DNA from: Fasciola hepatica
Lineage: Eukaryota; Platyhelminthes; Trematoda; Plagiorchiida; Fasciolidae
NCBI GenBank assembly: GCA_948099385.1
Contig: CANUEZ040000020.1
Span: 8,883,501-8,947,500, forward strand
Length of the DNA: 64,000 nucleotides
Reading direction: 5' to 3'
Below are positions 49,800 to 61,681 of the stretch, in pieces; position 1 is the stretch's first letter; each line of letters starts with the position of its first letter. The position numbers were made by a program, and so were the translations under genes. The notes beneath the pieces were generated by a model that saw nothing but the letters and a program-made list of their open reading frames with translations, ran no database searches and had not been told where the DNA came from.

Positions 49800-49856
49800 C
49801 CGGGTACGCATACCTGATGAGCGGCAACAACCGCGAAACCGGTCGTGTGCTTCCGG
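49800..49856 (+). ncRNA. Hammerhead ribozyme, type I, intact core with minimal stem III
   Basis: Stem I is GCATAC (49808-49813) with GTGTGC (49845-49850), six pairs including one G-U, extended across an internal loop by CCGG (49800-49803) with CCGG (49853-49856). The core CTGATGA is at 49814-49820. Stem II is GCGG (49821-49824) and CCGC (49831-49834) with a CAACAA loop. GAAA is at 49835-49838. Then CC-GG with no loop forms the minimal stem III, followed by UC, with cleavage predicted after C49844. All catalytic-core positions are present. Such ribozymes occur in Penelope-like elements and schistosome SINE-like repeats, and their tiny stem III is thought to need dimers to cut well. The orientation matches the Penelope-like remnant upstream. 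Confidence 0.85.
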
Positions 49857-49869
49857 GGAAATTTTGTCC

Positions 49870-51085
49870 ACACGGTAACATACTACTTACTTGTAATTCC
49901 GAAAACATGAATGCTTCCAGCACTGTCAGCATTTGTTTTCTAGCCATGAAGTCCGTGTCCATAGTTTTGGCACTACCCCGTATTTGACGTTTTATCCATT
50001 TTTAACTTTTAAGCTTCAGACTATTCTTATGATGTGGCTGCACTTAATAAATTTGAAATGATCCAGCAACGGCCATAGAATTAAAGTAAATGATACCACG
50101 GGACATAAAATTCCACATTGTGGCCCTTTTTATGATATAAAATAACAAAATCGCGACAGGGAAATCAGTTACGAAAGAAAAAAACGGGCCAGCAAGTTTT
50201 GACAAAAATAGTTAATTGTGTCGTAGTCAAGTTCACAAAGCGCGGGTGGTGTTGCATATTTTATCATGATGAGCAAAAGGCTTGCGCATCCAAGCTCACT
50301 ATCATCCATGGACTTGTCACAAGTGTACCCCTTATTGGTGTGCTCACTACGCTGATCGAAATCTAATTGAAAACATCTTGCAATCTTCCAAAATATACCC
50401 ATGTACGTGGTTGTTCATGCATGGACTAATGTTAGCAGTACTCCAACTACAGCATACAAGAGCAGTTTAAACGGAAGAATAAAAAACCAACCTGTGCTAA
50501 AATCCACAAGATACTAGTGATATTTTTGGACTTACTTTTGTTTGGTTGTTGATGTCAGTAACGGCTTTTCGTAATTTTATTTCTCAATGAATAAATCCAA
50601 GTGAATGTGGTTTGAGATAGAAGACGGACTAATTAGATTTTCAACCAGAAGTGTAACAAGTTGACAAACAGATTTTCCGTGAGGCTTAGTATTAGACCTT
50701 TGGCATTCACACACAAAATCAGTCAATTTCCAGGATGTAGGCTTGCTCATATAAAACAATTGGCGTCCAATGGATATGCAATTTGTGATACAGAACGGAC
50801 TAATCACACAACAGGCCGGAACCATATAGACAGTGAGAGCTCCGCTTGCTTTTCTCGCGTCAAAATGTTTACATCACCAGCTAGAATCAAACCAGCGGCC
50901 TTTCACTTACTGTTACTCTGTCTGCTCAGCTATCGTGGTAAGTTCATAGGACATCAATAACTCAAGTGAATACCCAGTGGTACTCAACAATTATTCCAAA
51001 GATGCACTATAACAGTATCTATTTTGATCAGTAGATTTTACTCGTAAGCTACCTCCCAATGAGATGAACAGCATAAACAGGAAAG

Positions 51086-51087
<2 letters not shown>
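49870..51087. other. Intergenic stretch
   Basis: A signal-peptide-like open segment from ATG 50865, rich in Leu and Cys, runs into a consensus donor GTAAGT at 50938. It could be a first exon of 73 nt, but no partner exon was established. Nothing else was seen. Confidence 0.3.
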
Positions 51088-51127
<40 letters not shown>

Positions 51128-51139
51128 GAGAGAGAGAGA
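51088..51139. repeat. AT microsatellite followed by GA run
   Basis: About 18 AT units (51088-51124), then GTA and a short GA run to about 51139. Unlike the tract at 49.7 kb, no ribozyme core follows it. Confidence 0.9.
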
Positions 51140-54100
51140 AAAAGACGGAGACAGTGGAAGAGAGGGGAGAGTGAATTGGCTGAATGCACGAAGAGTTGGA
51201 AGCAGGTCTACCTATCTACGTATTGTGTGCTCCACGGAGCCAAGGACGCATTAGTCTCTGTGTCGAGCAAATGTCCATCATGTGCTTTAAATCTGCACCA
51301 GTGTTCCATTCTGTTTGCTAATTGCTTCTTTTTGCTGACAAATAATTTCCCATATTTTCAACCATACTTGAAATAGTCATAAATCTCTTTGTTTTACTAT
51401 AAGTTGTTAACTTGATTTTATGGCATCTATTTGAGACCGTGTAAAACAAAACAAACAGTCCATTCTTGTAATCTTTACTTGTTTTCTGAAAACAGTGCCT
51501 TAGTTCGTGTTCGAAAATCACTTGCTTTTGTGGAATAATTTCGCAGAAACCGTCGGTTCCCAGGAAACCAGCCAAATCTATTTGTCTAATTTTTGAGTTC
51601 ATAGGAAAGTGGCATAATGAAAAATTTCACTGAACTCGTTTGCAGCTCATCTGTCAGTGCAGACAATTATAGGAGCCTTAATTCTCATGCTGTTGCACAG
51701 GAAAATAGAAAAGGCAAAGAATTTCCCTATGGTACTATTTGTGCATGAATACCATGTTGTTTGTGTGTCTGCTAGCACGGGTTGTTTGGCTCTCTAGACA
51801 CTCGCACTTATGTGTGAGTTGCCATCAAGCAATAGACTCAGCGGGACGGATTCTCACACAGATGACATGAGAGTCATCACTGTCAGATCAGCAAGCTCCA
51901 AGCGCCCAGTTCTGAGATGCCCCCTATTTTTCCGAGAAACACCGAGCGACAAGATCAGGTATGTTAGACTCACGTTTTTTCCGCTTCGCTTGTCGCGCTT
52001 TCATGATGCTTGCTTCCGCTCGGGCAGTCGTTACACGATTGTTGATTGACTGAGCACAATGATTGTCGCAATTTCGAGAATGTGCTTGAAAGTGTGTTTG
52101 TGTTTGCACGGATGTTTAATTGGGTCGAGCCGACAAACGATTCAACTATCGACAAACAAGCTTGTGAAATCCAAATTTTCAGACTGATAGCAGCGTGCAT
52201 TTTCACACGTGTGTGAATACCCCCTGGTCAGTGCCAGTCGAAACACAATGATGGTAATTGACTCGGTTTTATCAGTCGCGCATTTTTCGACCTCTCCCCG
52301 TCGGAATCTCCCTTGGTTGGCCGGCCATCATTCTGACCTAGCTGCTCAAGTTGATGCCATGTTTACGGGATAGGAGCAGCTCCACTCCCGGAGACCGGAT
52401 GTTTTTCTCTCTAATAATTCTCACTTAGATAAACAGCGGTAATAATGAGACCTTTATTTTATTGTATTCCAATCAGCCAATAAGTTAATGAACGGTTATT
52501 AGTCTTATGTAACGGAAAATCCATTTGCGTTTTTTCATATCCAAAAGTCTAACGCTATTTGTTGACCCAAAAAAGTTAACTTCGGCTTTAAATGACGGCA
52601 AAGACATCAGTAGAAGTGAAAAAATGCAAGAAACATACGAAGGAACACTTTAAATAACATTCTGTTTTTGTTTTCTGTTCAGCAAAAACTTGTACAATGA
52701 AAAGCGTGATTTATATGGGTCCAAGTACGCTTAGAAGCTGAATTTGCACCAAGTATTTCAGGAGTTCTCCCATTTGTTTTATGCGAAAGCAATCGATAAT
52801 TACTATGTTGATATTGGTATACCTCGGTTTCCAACATGCATTGGCTTTTCTTCCGGTACGCTGTCGCCCTCCAATATCCGTCAAACTAGTCTGCATCATT
52901 GCTGACGTGCCACACCAAATTCGCCACACACCGTGCATCACGGGATCGTTGTTTTCGACACAACCTTGTTTCGAGTTTCAGTGCCTTTTGGTTATGCGGA
53001 CTGTTGGTTCAGCTGTACTTCTAATTGGACTGCACCCATTGACAATAAAGTCAATGCTATACCTCCATGTCAGTCCTGTAGCGTACTACTCTGTCTATAT
53101 GGTACACTAAATTAACGTCAACAATATCCGAGACGACACTAGCAAACTAAGATGGGCGGAGGAGAGTGTTGTGATAAAAAAGGCCAAAGAGGTATGTACA
53201 TTAGAAATTAAAATGAAACAAAAGGTGTGACACAAACTCACAGTTGTTCGCTGTTCTTGTGATCAGGGAATGAGTGCCAAACAGCAAATATCCGCCAATA
53301 TCTTCAGTTCAGTTCGGTATGAGAGCCATTCGTTGAACAGAACAGGATAGTATTGAGCGAAGTGCCAAGTGACGCCGTGGAAGCTTCTAGAGTGTTTTGT
53401 TTCTCACAATTAGTTCCGACCGATATAATTCCAAGACACTCAAAATCAGAAGATGAGACCGTGCAAGAATGAAAGATTTATTGACAGCCCTTTTGTATTG
53501 CGCGGTGGTGATGTTCAAAAAGTTGTGTGTGTGTTTTACATTAAAACATCGGTACAAAAAAGGAGTGTTGCATCAAGGGACGTTGAGAATCATGGAAAAA
53601 GTCGGAAATGTACAGGTACCTACAGTCCTCTGATACGTACTTTTTGTCATTCAGCAGCCACAGTGTATTGATAATAGTAAGAATAATGATAGTAATACTC
53701 TTCCACTAAATTTTATTTATGGCCCAACAATGTACCATATTTCTTGAAGAAGGCAGCGGCCAGTCAACGGCCACCAAATGCGGACGTGACCGACGGTGGT
53801 AGAAACCAAACGAGGGACGTCAAAGTCTGAATTCCTCGAAGATAATGACCGTTTACCACCGCAGAGAACACTCTTTTCGTTTCGTTTTTCGAATTTTTTT
53901 CAATTTTGCTCTTTAGGGTGTATTGTTGTTTGTGAGATTCTCCCGTCATTTGCGCCCCTGATTGTTGCGGAATCCCCTCGAACTGAGGTTTGTAATTTGT
54001 TGACAACACTGGCATTTAATTAACGCTATTATAGCCTCCTATGCACTTGGTTTCTTCTTCAGTTGCATATGCCGCATCGAACAGCCCAATTACGAGACAA

Positions 54101-54385
54101 GGTGCACCGACCGGTTCAAAGCCTATAATAGTTTTAAGATAAAGTCATCTAATTGACCGGGAATACAACGGCATATTTTTTGACTATGATCGCATTTGCA
54201 CTAACCCTGTGTAATCAGATTTTCACTGCTTAAAATTTCAATAATGAGCACGTTTTTGAATAATCCGGATGAATAGCAGAAAAAACCCATTCTTGGCCGG
54301 GCTGTTTTGATAAAAGCAGAATATTCAAAGCCATTGTCAAAAGAGGGCTCTATCCTGCGGTGTCTAAGTTCTATAAACCGTTGAG
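51140..54385. other. Intergenic stretch with a tentative two-exon open frame
   Basis: An open frame from ATG 51810 reaches a consensus donor GTATGT at 51959. An acceptor ending ATTTCAG at 52761 continues it in frame to TAA at 53110, about 162 codons. The joined product would have a hydrophobic segment after residue 55 and several cysteines. A second frame over 52762-53115 is also nearly open. No family was recognised, so this is only a candidate. Confidence 0.25.
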
Positions 54386-54560
54386 AGCCAGCCGGGATAA
54401 CCTTGTGGTAAAGGTATTAAACTCACAAGCACTTATCCCAGGTTTAAAGCTCAGTGGGTGGGTTTGCTGGATGTGCACTGCTGATAATTCCTAACGAGGA
54501 TCAAACAGCCTTGTAGTACTTCCACAGTCTTCGGTGGGTTGAAAGTACACGTCGCACGAT
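54386..54560 (+). mobile_element. tRNA-derived SINE-like repeat with hammerhead relic (Sm-alpha-like)
   Basis: The head resembles a tRNA gene: TAACCTTGTGG in box A position and GGTTTAAAGC (about 54441-54450) in box B position. It is followed by GCACTG (54475-54480), CTGATAA (mutated CTGATGA), a TTCC/GGAT stem with a six-base loop, CAAA in place of GAAA, CAGCC, and TAGTAC in place of CAGTGC. This order equals the ribozyme of schistosome Sm-alpha-type SINEs. The changes at the core and the cleavage site should make it inactive. Old copy. Confidence 0.55.
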
Positions 54561-55839
54561 GAATCATACCATACGAAAACTCCATTCTCCTACTACCTAT
54601 ATTTATATTGAATATTATTATATCATGTGATATTTAATAAATTAGGGATAACTACGTGTAAAATTCCATACCCTAATCCAATAGACTAATTGTGCAATGA
54701 AGGTAAACAGAACGTATATTAGAAGTTTATTTGTTTATGAGCTTGAAGAGGGATAGAGGCAACGAGAAATTTTAAAACGTGATGAAATGGGTGATTAGAG
54801 TTCGGAATGTTAATTCAAATGGTACCGTTTACCAGGCACTGAGGACACCTAGTAAGAATTATGTTGTGCTTGTTATCTGGATTCACTCCAGGGGTAATTT
54901 GGAAGTGGTGGTCATGAAAACTAATTCAGAAGAATAAAATTTATCATAAGAAGGACATAAGCTAGAACAGAAAGCAGCACTCGGTGATGGGAAAAACGAC
55001 TGAATCGGTGATTGTCCAACTGGTTTCAGACTGTACAAGATACAGAGGAGAACTTGAAGAAAGCCATCCCATCCTGATTTTGACTGTTGAACATGTTGGC
55101 TCTCAATCCGGTCATTGATGTCAGGAGGAAACAGACCACACGGTAGCAAACACGAGTCTTACACGGGTCAGAATTGGGGATCATAGTACAAGTGAAGAGA
55201 ATTAGGCATTTCAAAATATTGCAACGGTGCAAGGTTTTTCTTCCTTATATAGAGTTGGAGGATAATAGTGCGCATTTACTTAGAATAGACACAAGTTTTT
55301 TGGTTATCAGAAGAAGTGAATCAATTTGTGTCTCATCAGAAGATAGGGCCTTTCAAAAATCAGGTCATACCAGTGCCCAATGCCTGCCTACTTCACAAAC
55401 GAATGAGAACAGGGCGCAATAGGAAGCGGTAAAAATGCTTTCATAGTAAGGGATAAAGAGAATGAAAGTGTTCGTCTACCGCATAAATCGACTATTGTAG
55501 ACTAGATGCGGGACGTGTGTGACGGCATGTTGCCGGTTGGACTGAGGGAAAGAAATATATCTTTGTGGTCTCTGAGGTACTTTCGCAGCAGAAATATTTT
55601 ATCAGCAGCAGAAATGTCAGCTACCAAGTATAACAGCTAAGTTTCAAAGAATCATCTTAAAGAATTTTAGTAAGGAACAGCGCAAAAGCTGGACCCGGTA
55701 AGCTACATTAAAACCTTTGCTTCATTTAAGCACGTAACGAGTAGAAGTTACCCATTCAAATCGATTGCTATGTAAGCGATACGTAGGTAACATCTACGGT
55801 CGGTGATAGAAAGGCCCAGTTTGTTTTGGTGTATTAGTG

Positions 55840-55990
55840 GAGCACGCTCTGATACCGCAAGCGGTTAGCGTATAACAACCAAAACCTCGCATAATGAGAT
55901 CGAATCCTGATTTGGGATTCAGAGTAAGCACTTCGTTAATGATTCCTATAGAGATTTAGAGAGCTACATGGATTTCCAATGAGGAGCTGA
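55840..55990 (+). mobile_element. Second SINE-like repeat with very decayed hammerhead relic
   Basis: A tRNA-like head has GCGGTTAGCGT (box A region, 55861) and GATCGAATCCTG (box B, 55898-55909). Then come GCACT (55928), TTAATGATTCC, a short A/G-rich loop, and GAGAGCTACATGGATTTCC, which tracks the order of the SINE ribozyme consensus with many substitutions. It is called from the shared layout with the copy at 54.4 kb, and the ribozyme part is doubtful taken alone. Confidence 0.4.
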
Positions 55991-58900
55991 GCTTCAATAC
56001 TGCAAAATAAACCACGATATATTCTAGTTTATTTGTTACGGTTTATTTTGTGTAACTGGTGTGTATCCAAAATGACGCGCGCTAGCATGACCGCATTATT
56101 GCCCTCAAGGCGGTAATCTCACACGATGTTTGCAATAATCTACTTTTTCCATTTTTATTCACATCAGAAGTGACTGCAGCCATTTCAAGAGGACAAAAAC
56201 AGTTCTGAGAAGAACGCACGGAGAAGGAACGCGAGAACACAATAGAGCATTCGTGATGATTTTGGGTAGGCCTAATGGTTGGATGTACATTTTATCCACT
56301 CTCACTGTCTTTTCTGTTGCTTTGGTGCGTTTGTGCGTGTGCTACTGATAAAATTCAGTTTCACAAGATTAACTTTTACGTCTAATTGAATTGAATGCGC
56401 TTTGGTATTCTTAAGTCATGAACCGGAAATAATTATTTACACTTTTAGGCCACGGCTATCAAACCGTTTCAAGCGGCACACTAAAAATTGTACTGATATC
56501 TCCGGCTTCAATATGCATTACATTTAATTAAACTGCGAACTGATACAGTGTTTTATTGCACAAGAATGCTTTCGGTTGTGAATATGGACCACTCTTAAGT
56601 ATTACCATAACTGCTTTGTGGACGTATTTGTCTCGGAGGGAAAGCACTGTTTCTTTCTACCAAAATCTGGACAAAATGTTAGTCGTCTATTTCTAGTTAG
56701 ATTGCATCCTTGTTGAGGGAGCATTTATCCCCTTGACCAATCAGATCCGGAAGCGGTGAGCCAATATCAGCGGCACTTGATTAGGCACCCGATCTTGCCT
56801 TGGGGAAAACCTTCGGTAGTTGAATAGTCATGATAGTTTGTGATAATAAGTCTTCTTAATATTAGGAGTTTCGTTCATAGATTTATTACTTTAATTTATT
56901 GGTCCCAGGTACACAGTTGCTTGGTGTGAGAGGAAAGAATCGATGATGTATTTCCTTGAAAGCAATGAGTACAACAAGCTTTTTTATTCTATCGCATACA
57001 GCTGATAACTTTCGGTTCTAGAAATGTGAAAACGTCTAAGCTTAAACACTTTTTGCATTCCGGATTGATTTTTTGCTCATGGAACAAAATTTTACTAACC
57101 GCTATCACAAAATACATGTTTGCTATTATTACGAATTTGTTTTCTGTAGATTATTAGGAAAAAAGACAACTGCGAAACCTTTAGAGCATTCAATAACAAA
57201 AATATGGATCTGGGAACTAGCTTGTTGTGTCGGTCGTCTTACTCGGATACATAGTTCAATTATTGGATCAGAGTTCTGGTGTAACTGATTGAAAGTCACA
57301 TTATTTGTAAGTAGCTTTGTCAGTTAAGTTCAATAATCGGCAGAGGAAACCTGTCAGCAATTCATTCAGAGTCTATGCGTAAGAGCGGTCATTAGGTATT
57401 TAGATTTGATTACGCGGATCAAACAAACTGTATTATTTTATCGTTGACTGGCATCAAAGCAAATTAATAGGCCATCCAATTGGAAGCAGTAAGTCCACTC
57501 AACAGTCACAGTTTCTGACTTCACTTTCATTTGTGCTACAAGTTTATAAACGTAATGAAAATGTCCCGAATATTTAGTTTTTAATTCAAAACTGAATGAA
57601 CAACAACTGACATTTAATGACTGTTGTTAACTTTCTTGGTTCTTGTTCAGAATGGCACCGATAGGAAGTGGTAGCACGCTAAAACACCTTGATATTAAGT
57701 GGAGCAGTCCAATCTGAGCTTCCCGAAACAGTGCCAGTGATTAAAAACGTTACTTCTGACAGTCATCATTGGTGTGTGATTTTTCACTGTGTTTGTAGTA
57801 TTTTAAGTTGTACATACAGTCATGCACTCCCCATTCTAAGTAGCTGGGATGTCTTCTACAGAATCTTCGCAAAAATAGATATATAACTAATTTTTTGATA
57901 ATGAAAGCACAAAGCTTGCCCCGTTTACGCAGATGGATTCCATTATTGGTTGGTCCGGTCTTTTCACCACTTAGAACTAGATCGAATAGTATGGACCAAA
58001 ATTCTGGCCGGCTTTTGTATCAAACCTTTTGTCGGACCCACTGCAGAATATTTTCCATCGTCAGAGAACGTAAAGAAGAATGGTAGCGTTCAATTTTGAG
58101 GTACTATAGCTGCACCTAAACTATAGTAAGATGTAAAGCTATTTGGAGTACAATAGGATTCTCGGGTTACTCTGGCAAGTCGGATCATTTGATGACTCGC
58201 CCTATGTTTAACTCAGGTTCCCTTATCGAGGACAACTATTTTTTGTACATTTTTGACCACCACGATACCAGTGAGCAGGCAATGGCATCTCACTCCTGGT
58301 GCTCAAATAAAGACGACCTAGACGTCGAGGTCAGAGATCACTGACCTTCAAAGGTCATCAACCTGAACTGCAAACAACATCGAAATACTTTAAATCCGTC
58401 GATAACAAAACGGGTGTTTAGGAGTGAGATAACTATTATTGGTTTCCATTCATTAAGCAGTCACAAGCAAAATTTCTTAGCTACCACCATACAACAATCC
58501 AACTGGATAGAATTCGATTGATTTATCTATTGTGGAATGATTGACAGATTTGTTGCCTTGGTATCTCTATGTTGTAAGCAATGGCTCTAATTGGCGGTCA
58601 GCACTTTCAGCTCAAAGCTTTTGCGATAACTCAACAATTTTCTCCGACTTATGGTCTCATTTGCATGTTATGGGGTTTTGGAATGGACAATTGAGATAGA
58701 TTGACAATTTGAAACAAATATTCGATTTTGGAAAACATAGCATCGCTACACGAGGGGGACTTTATAGTGATAATTGCTTCTGAACACCGGCTATCAATAA
58801 ACTTGATGCTGAAACATTCCACAGTTTTACCCATCATATCCGTCGATGATTTTTGTTCTCCAACAACTTTTACTGAAAGATAGTAGACAAATGCCATGGT

Positions 58901-61599
58901 TTTGACGTCCTGTTGATATACCGCGGACTAGATTCATCGGAGTTCCATTTTCACCATCATAATAAATGTTCCCAACAAGCTTGACTTCCAAACCATCTGT
59001 CTCCACGTTTTGCATTACGCAAGCTTCATTATATGGACTTATACTTCTGGCAATATTTAATTAACGTGCCAGTTTAACTCAGTCATAGGATGGTGGGGTT
59101 CTGTTGCTTTCGCCTGATTCGGATCACACGAATAACTCGCCTTGTTCTGTCCCTAGGGTCACGTAAAATTCCTGGTCTTTGTACATCATTTTCCTCACAT
59201 CACGATACGCTTGGATAGGGGGTGGTCAAGCGAGTGAAGTTGGATAAACTGATTGTCATTGAACACTAGGGCTTCTGGTACAGCAACGTTGTTCTATAAT
59301 GAACTAGTGATTTATCGCAGCGTTGCATGTTGCCCGGTAATTGTTCTGACAGCCGTGTGTCGTCTTCTTCATTGTTGTTGTTGTTCAACAAGTGGGCATG
59401 TGATTACACGATTTCTGATGACTAGGCTCAAACAATTCGTTTGATACAGGTTTTGGCCTTCGACAGGGGCGAGCACCATAACTCGGTCGACTGAATTTTT
59501 CTTCCTAAAAACTGCATGCATATCAGGAATGGGCGACCGAAAATTCCTCTCGATAGAGAGATGTGATGATGAGGGTGGTGATGATATCTGGAACAGATCT
59601 TTGAGAGCTTATTTATACCACCATGTGAAAGTAACACGTTAGTAGACTTTTGGGTGTTATATATAAGAAAGTGATACACAGGTGTAACTGGCTGTTCGAA
59701 CAGCTTGTAAGTTTCCTCAGGTACCACCAGTTTGTGCAGAATAAAGAAGGAGAAACATTATTTATACCTTCTGGACTACTCTTTGTTGCGCTTTTGGAAA
59801 AAATAAAACCATGAAACAACAAATGTGTCGGTAATAGGGGTTGTGAATTTTCTCATGCTAGCTCGTTTGAATCCCCCAAGTGCTGAAAGGAATAAACAAG
59901 CTGGCAGAAAGAGAATCCCATGGAAGATTTTAACCAACAAAATGGCATCTTCCACTGAGAAAGAGATTTGTTTGTTGGAATACCCTGATGCGGCTTCCGT
60001 TCATACTAGTCATTACACCGATCCTGACAAGTGGAATGTTTGGATCTACAGTATTTCCCCCTGCGTAGCAACCGCATTCTGATGAGGTAGTTCAGAGATA
60101 AAAATCAAAACCATTCTGACAGTCTTCGGCTGATCCTATAGACTACTAAGACACCAATCAAACTTATTGCGGCTTATGGAGTCTCCGAAACAGGTTTGTT
60201 CATCAGCTTGATTTAACTGTCAAGGGTACCAGGCTGAAAAGTTTGATCAAAAATATTTCTGCCCTCACAGTTTGAGTAAAAGAACTGCAACTGTCTCCAA
60301 GAAGGTATTTTGTGAGGTGTCACGGAAGGATGCTTCGGATGAAAAATATCTGACTTCAGTTTGATCATCAATAACAGCTATTGGGGAAGGCTTTTTCTAA
60401 AGCACGGTAACCACTTACTGGCATCTCGAGACCTCGAGGGGCCTATCATATTCTACAGATAAATTTCGTTGTACACTTTTGCTCCTTAAGAAAGACAGTA
60501 AAACAAATTAATTGGCAGAATTTATGTTTATTCGTTGGTTATCACATTACTGTACTTCATCTATCTAAACCACCATATCCTTAAATAAGAATAATTCAGC
60601 GAACAGGAAAACAGACGTAAAACATGCCTTTCACAACTTTGTTCGTGGTTCACCCACGATATACCCCGAAGTAGAAGCTTAATAATTTTTCCCATACTTC
60701 TTCCAATTGCACAATACTGTTTAGCAGAGCTAAGCATTAGGCCATATCTCCTGCCACGTCAGAAACAGTACCACATTTGACCATGTGGTGAAATATGGTG
60801 AATTTTTCAGTGATGCAATGTAACCACTGAATGTACGGGATTCCGTTTATGACCCAACCATTTCGTTAATGAACTAATTAAGTCCATCGAATTTCCTAAA
60901 TAAGCCAGCATGGACATAGGTAATACTTCGTTGTCATCCGGATAGTTGTAACGTCCAAACCTTGAAGATATCCTCTGGTTTAACTCCCAAAATCTTATAT
61001 TTATTGGTGTCCATTGTCTTCAATATTTCAAGGCTAATCTGAGACCTTTTAGTGCATTAAAGTGCTAGCAAAGGAAAAGTAAGACCATTGCTATACAAAA
61101 TGAACTTTACGCCACAGTGACAAAATATTTCTAACAAAATATATCCAAAGCTGACAAATTAAGTTCCTATTCGTCTGCAACAGGCGAATAGGATCATGCG
61201 AGAGAAAAAAGTCGTCTACGAAGAGCGAAAAATTGAGATTCTTTCATATGACCGGAAGCACAGAATCTAGTTTCTACCATTTCAAAGTCAACGCTGTATT
61301 CTTAGCTTTGGTCAAGTTATTCAACAGAAATAAAGACTTTCCGATAGATAATCAACAATGAATTGGGGATGAAGTTCATTCTGAGTGACCATTTTGCAAA
61401 ACCTGCTATCCGTTTCTGCTCGTCTTAAGATGCTGATAAAAGAGCAGACTATTGAATGTGCAGAACACGCCAACTCGCCCAAATCCTCACGATGAAGTAA
61501 CTTTCCTGGGTATCTACCCGTACAACATGCTAATTTCATCTGATAACAAAAAAAGAAGAATTTTACGCAACTATGAAGTAGTTAGTGGCAAGGATGATT
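55991..61599. other. Intergenic stretch, no gene established
   Basis: Contains three AGGTCA half-sites at 58328-58357 and a CCAAT-bearing patch at about 56737-56775 that weakly resembles the 46-bp minisatellite in reverse. Open frames up to 104 codons show no recognised family. Confidence 0.5.
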
Positions 61600-61681
61600 G
61601 GGCAGAAGAATACCTGCTAAGTAAACCTGATGAGCAGCAACAATCAAGAAACCGGTCGTGTGCTTCCGGGAAATTCCGTCC
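61600..61681 (+). ncRNA. Decayed copy of the hammerhead-bearing repeat
   Basis: Aligns with 49787-49869 almost end to end. It keeps CTGATGA (61627-61633), the CAACAA loop, GAAA (61648-61651) and the identical CCGGTCGTGTGCTTCCGGG segment. Stem II is now GCAG against TCAA and no longer pairs, and stem I has lost at least one pair (GTAAAC against GTGTGC). The ribozyme is probably inactive. No Penelope-like coding sequence was seen next to it, so it looks like a solo repeat unit. Confidence 0.7.

Noticed and set aside
49625..49962. Minus-strand frames rich in Tyr-Ile repeats
   Set aside because: They are translations of the AT microsatellite and the ribozyme repeat, not genes.
60185..60215. Reverse-strand CTGATGA near a TTTC run
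   Set aside because: GAAA is missing at the required position on the minus strand.
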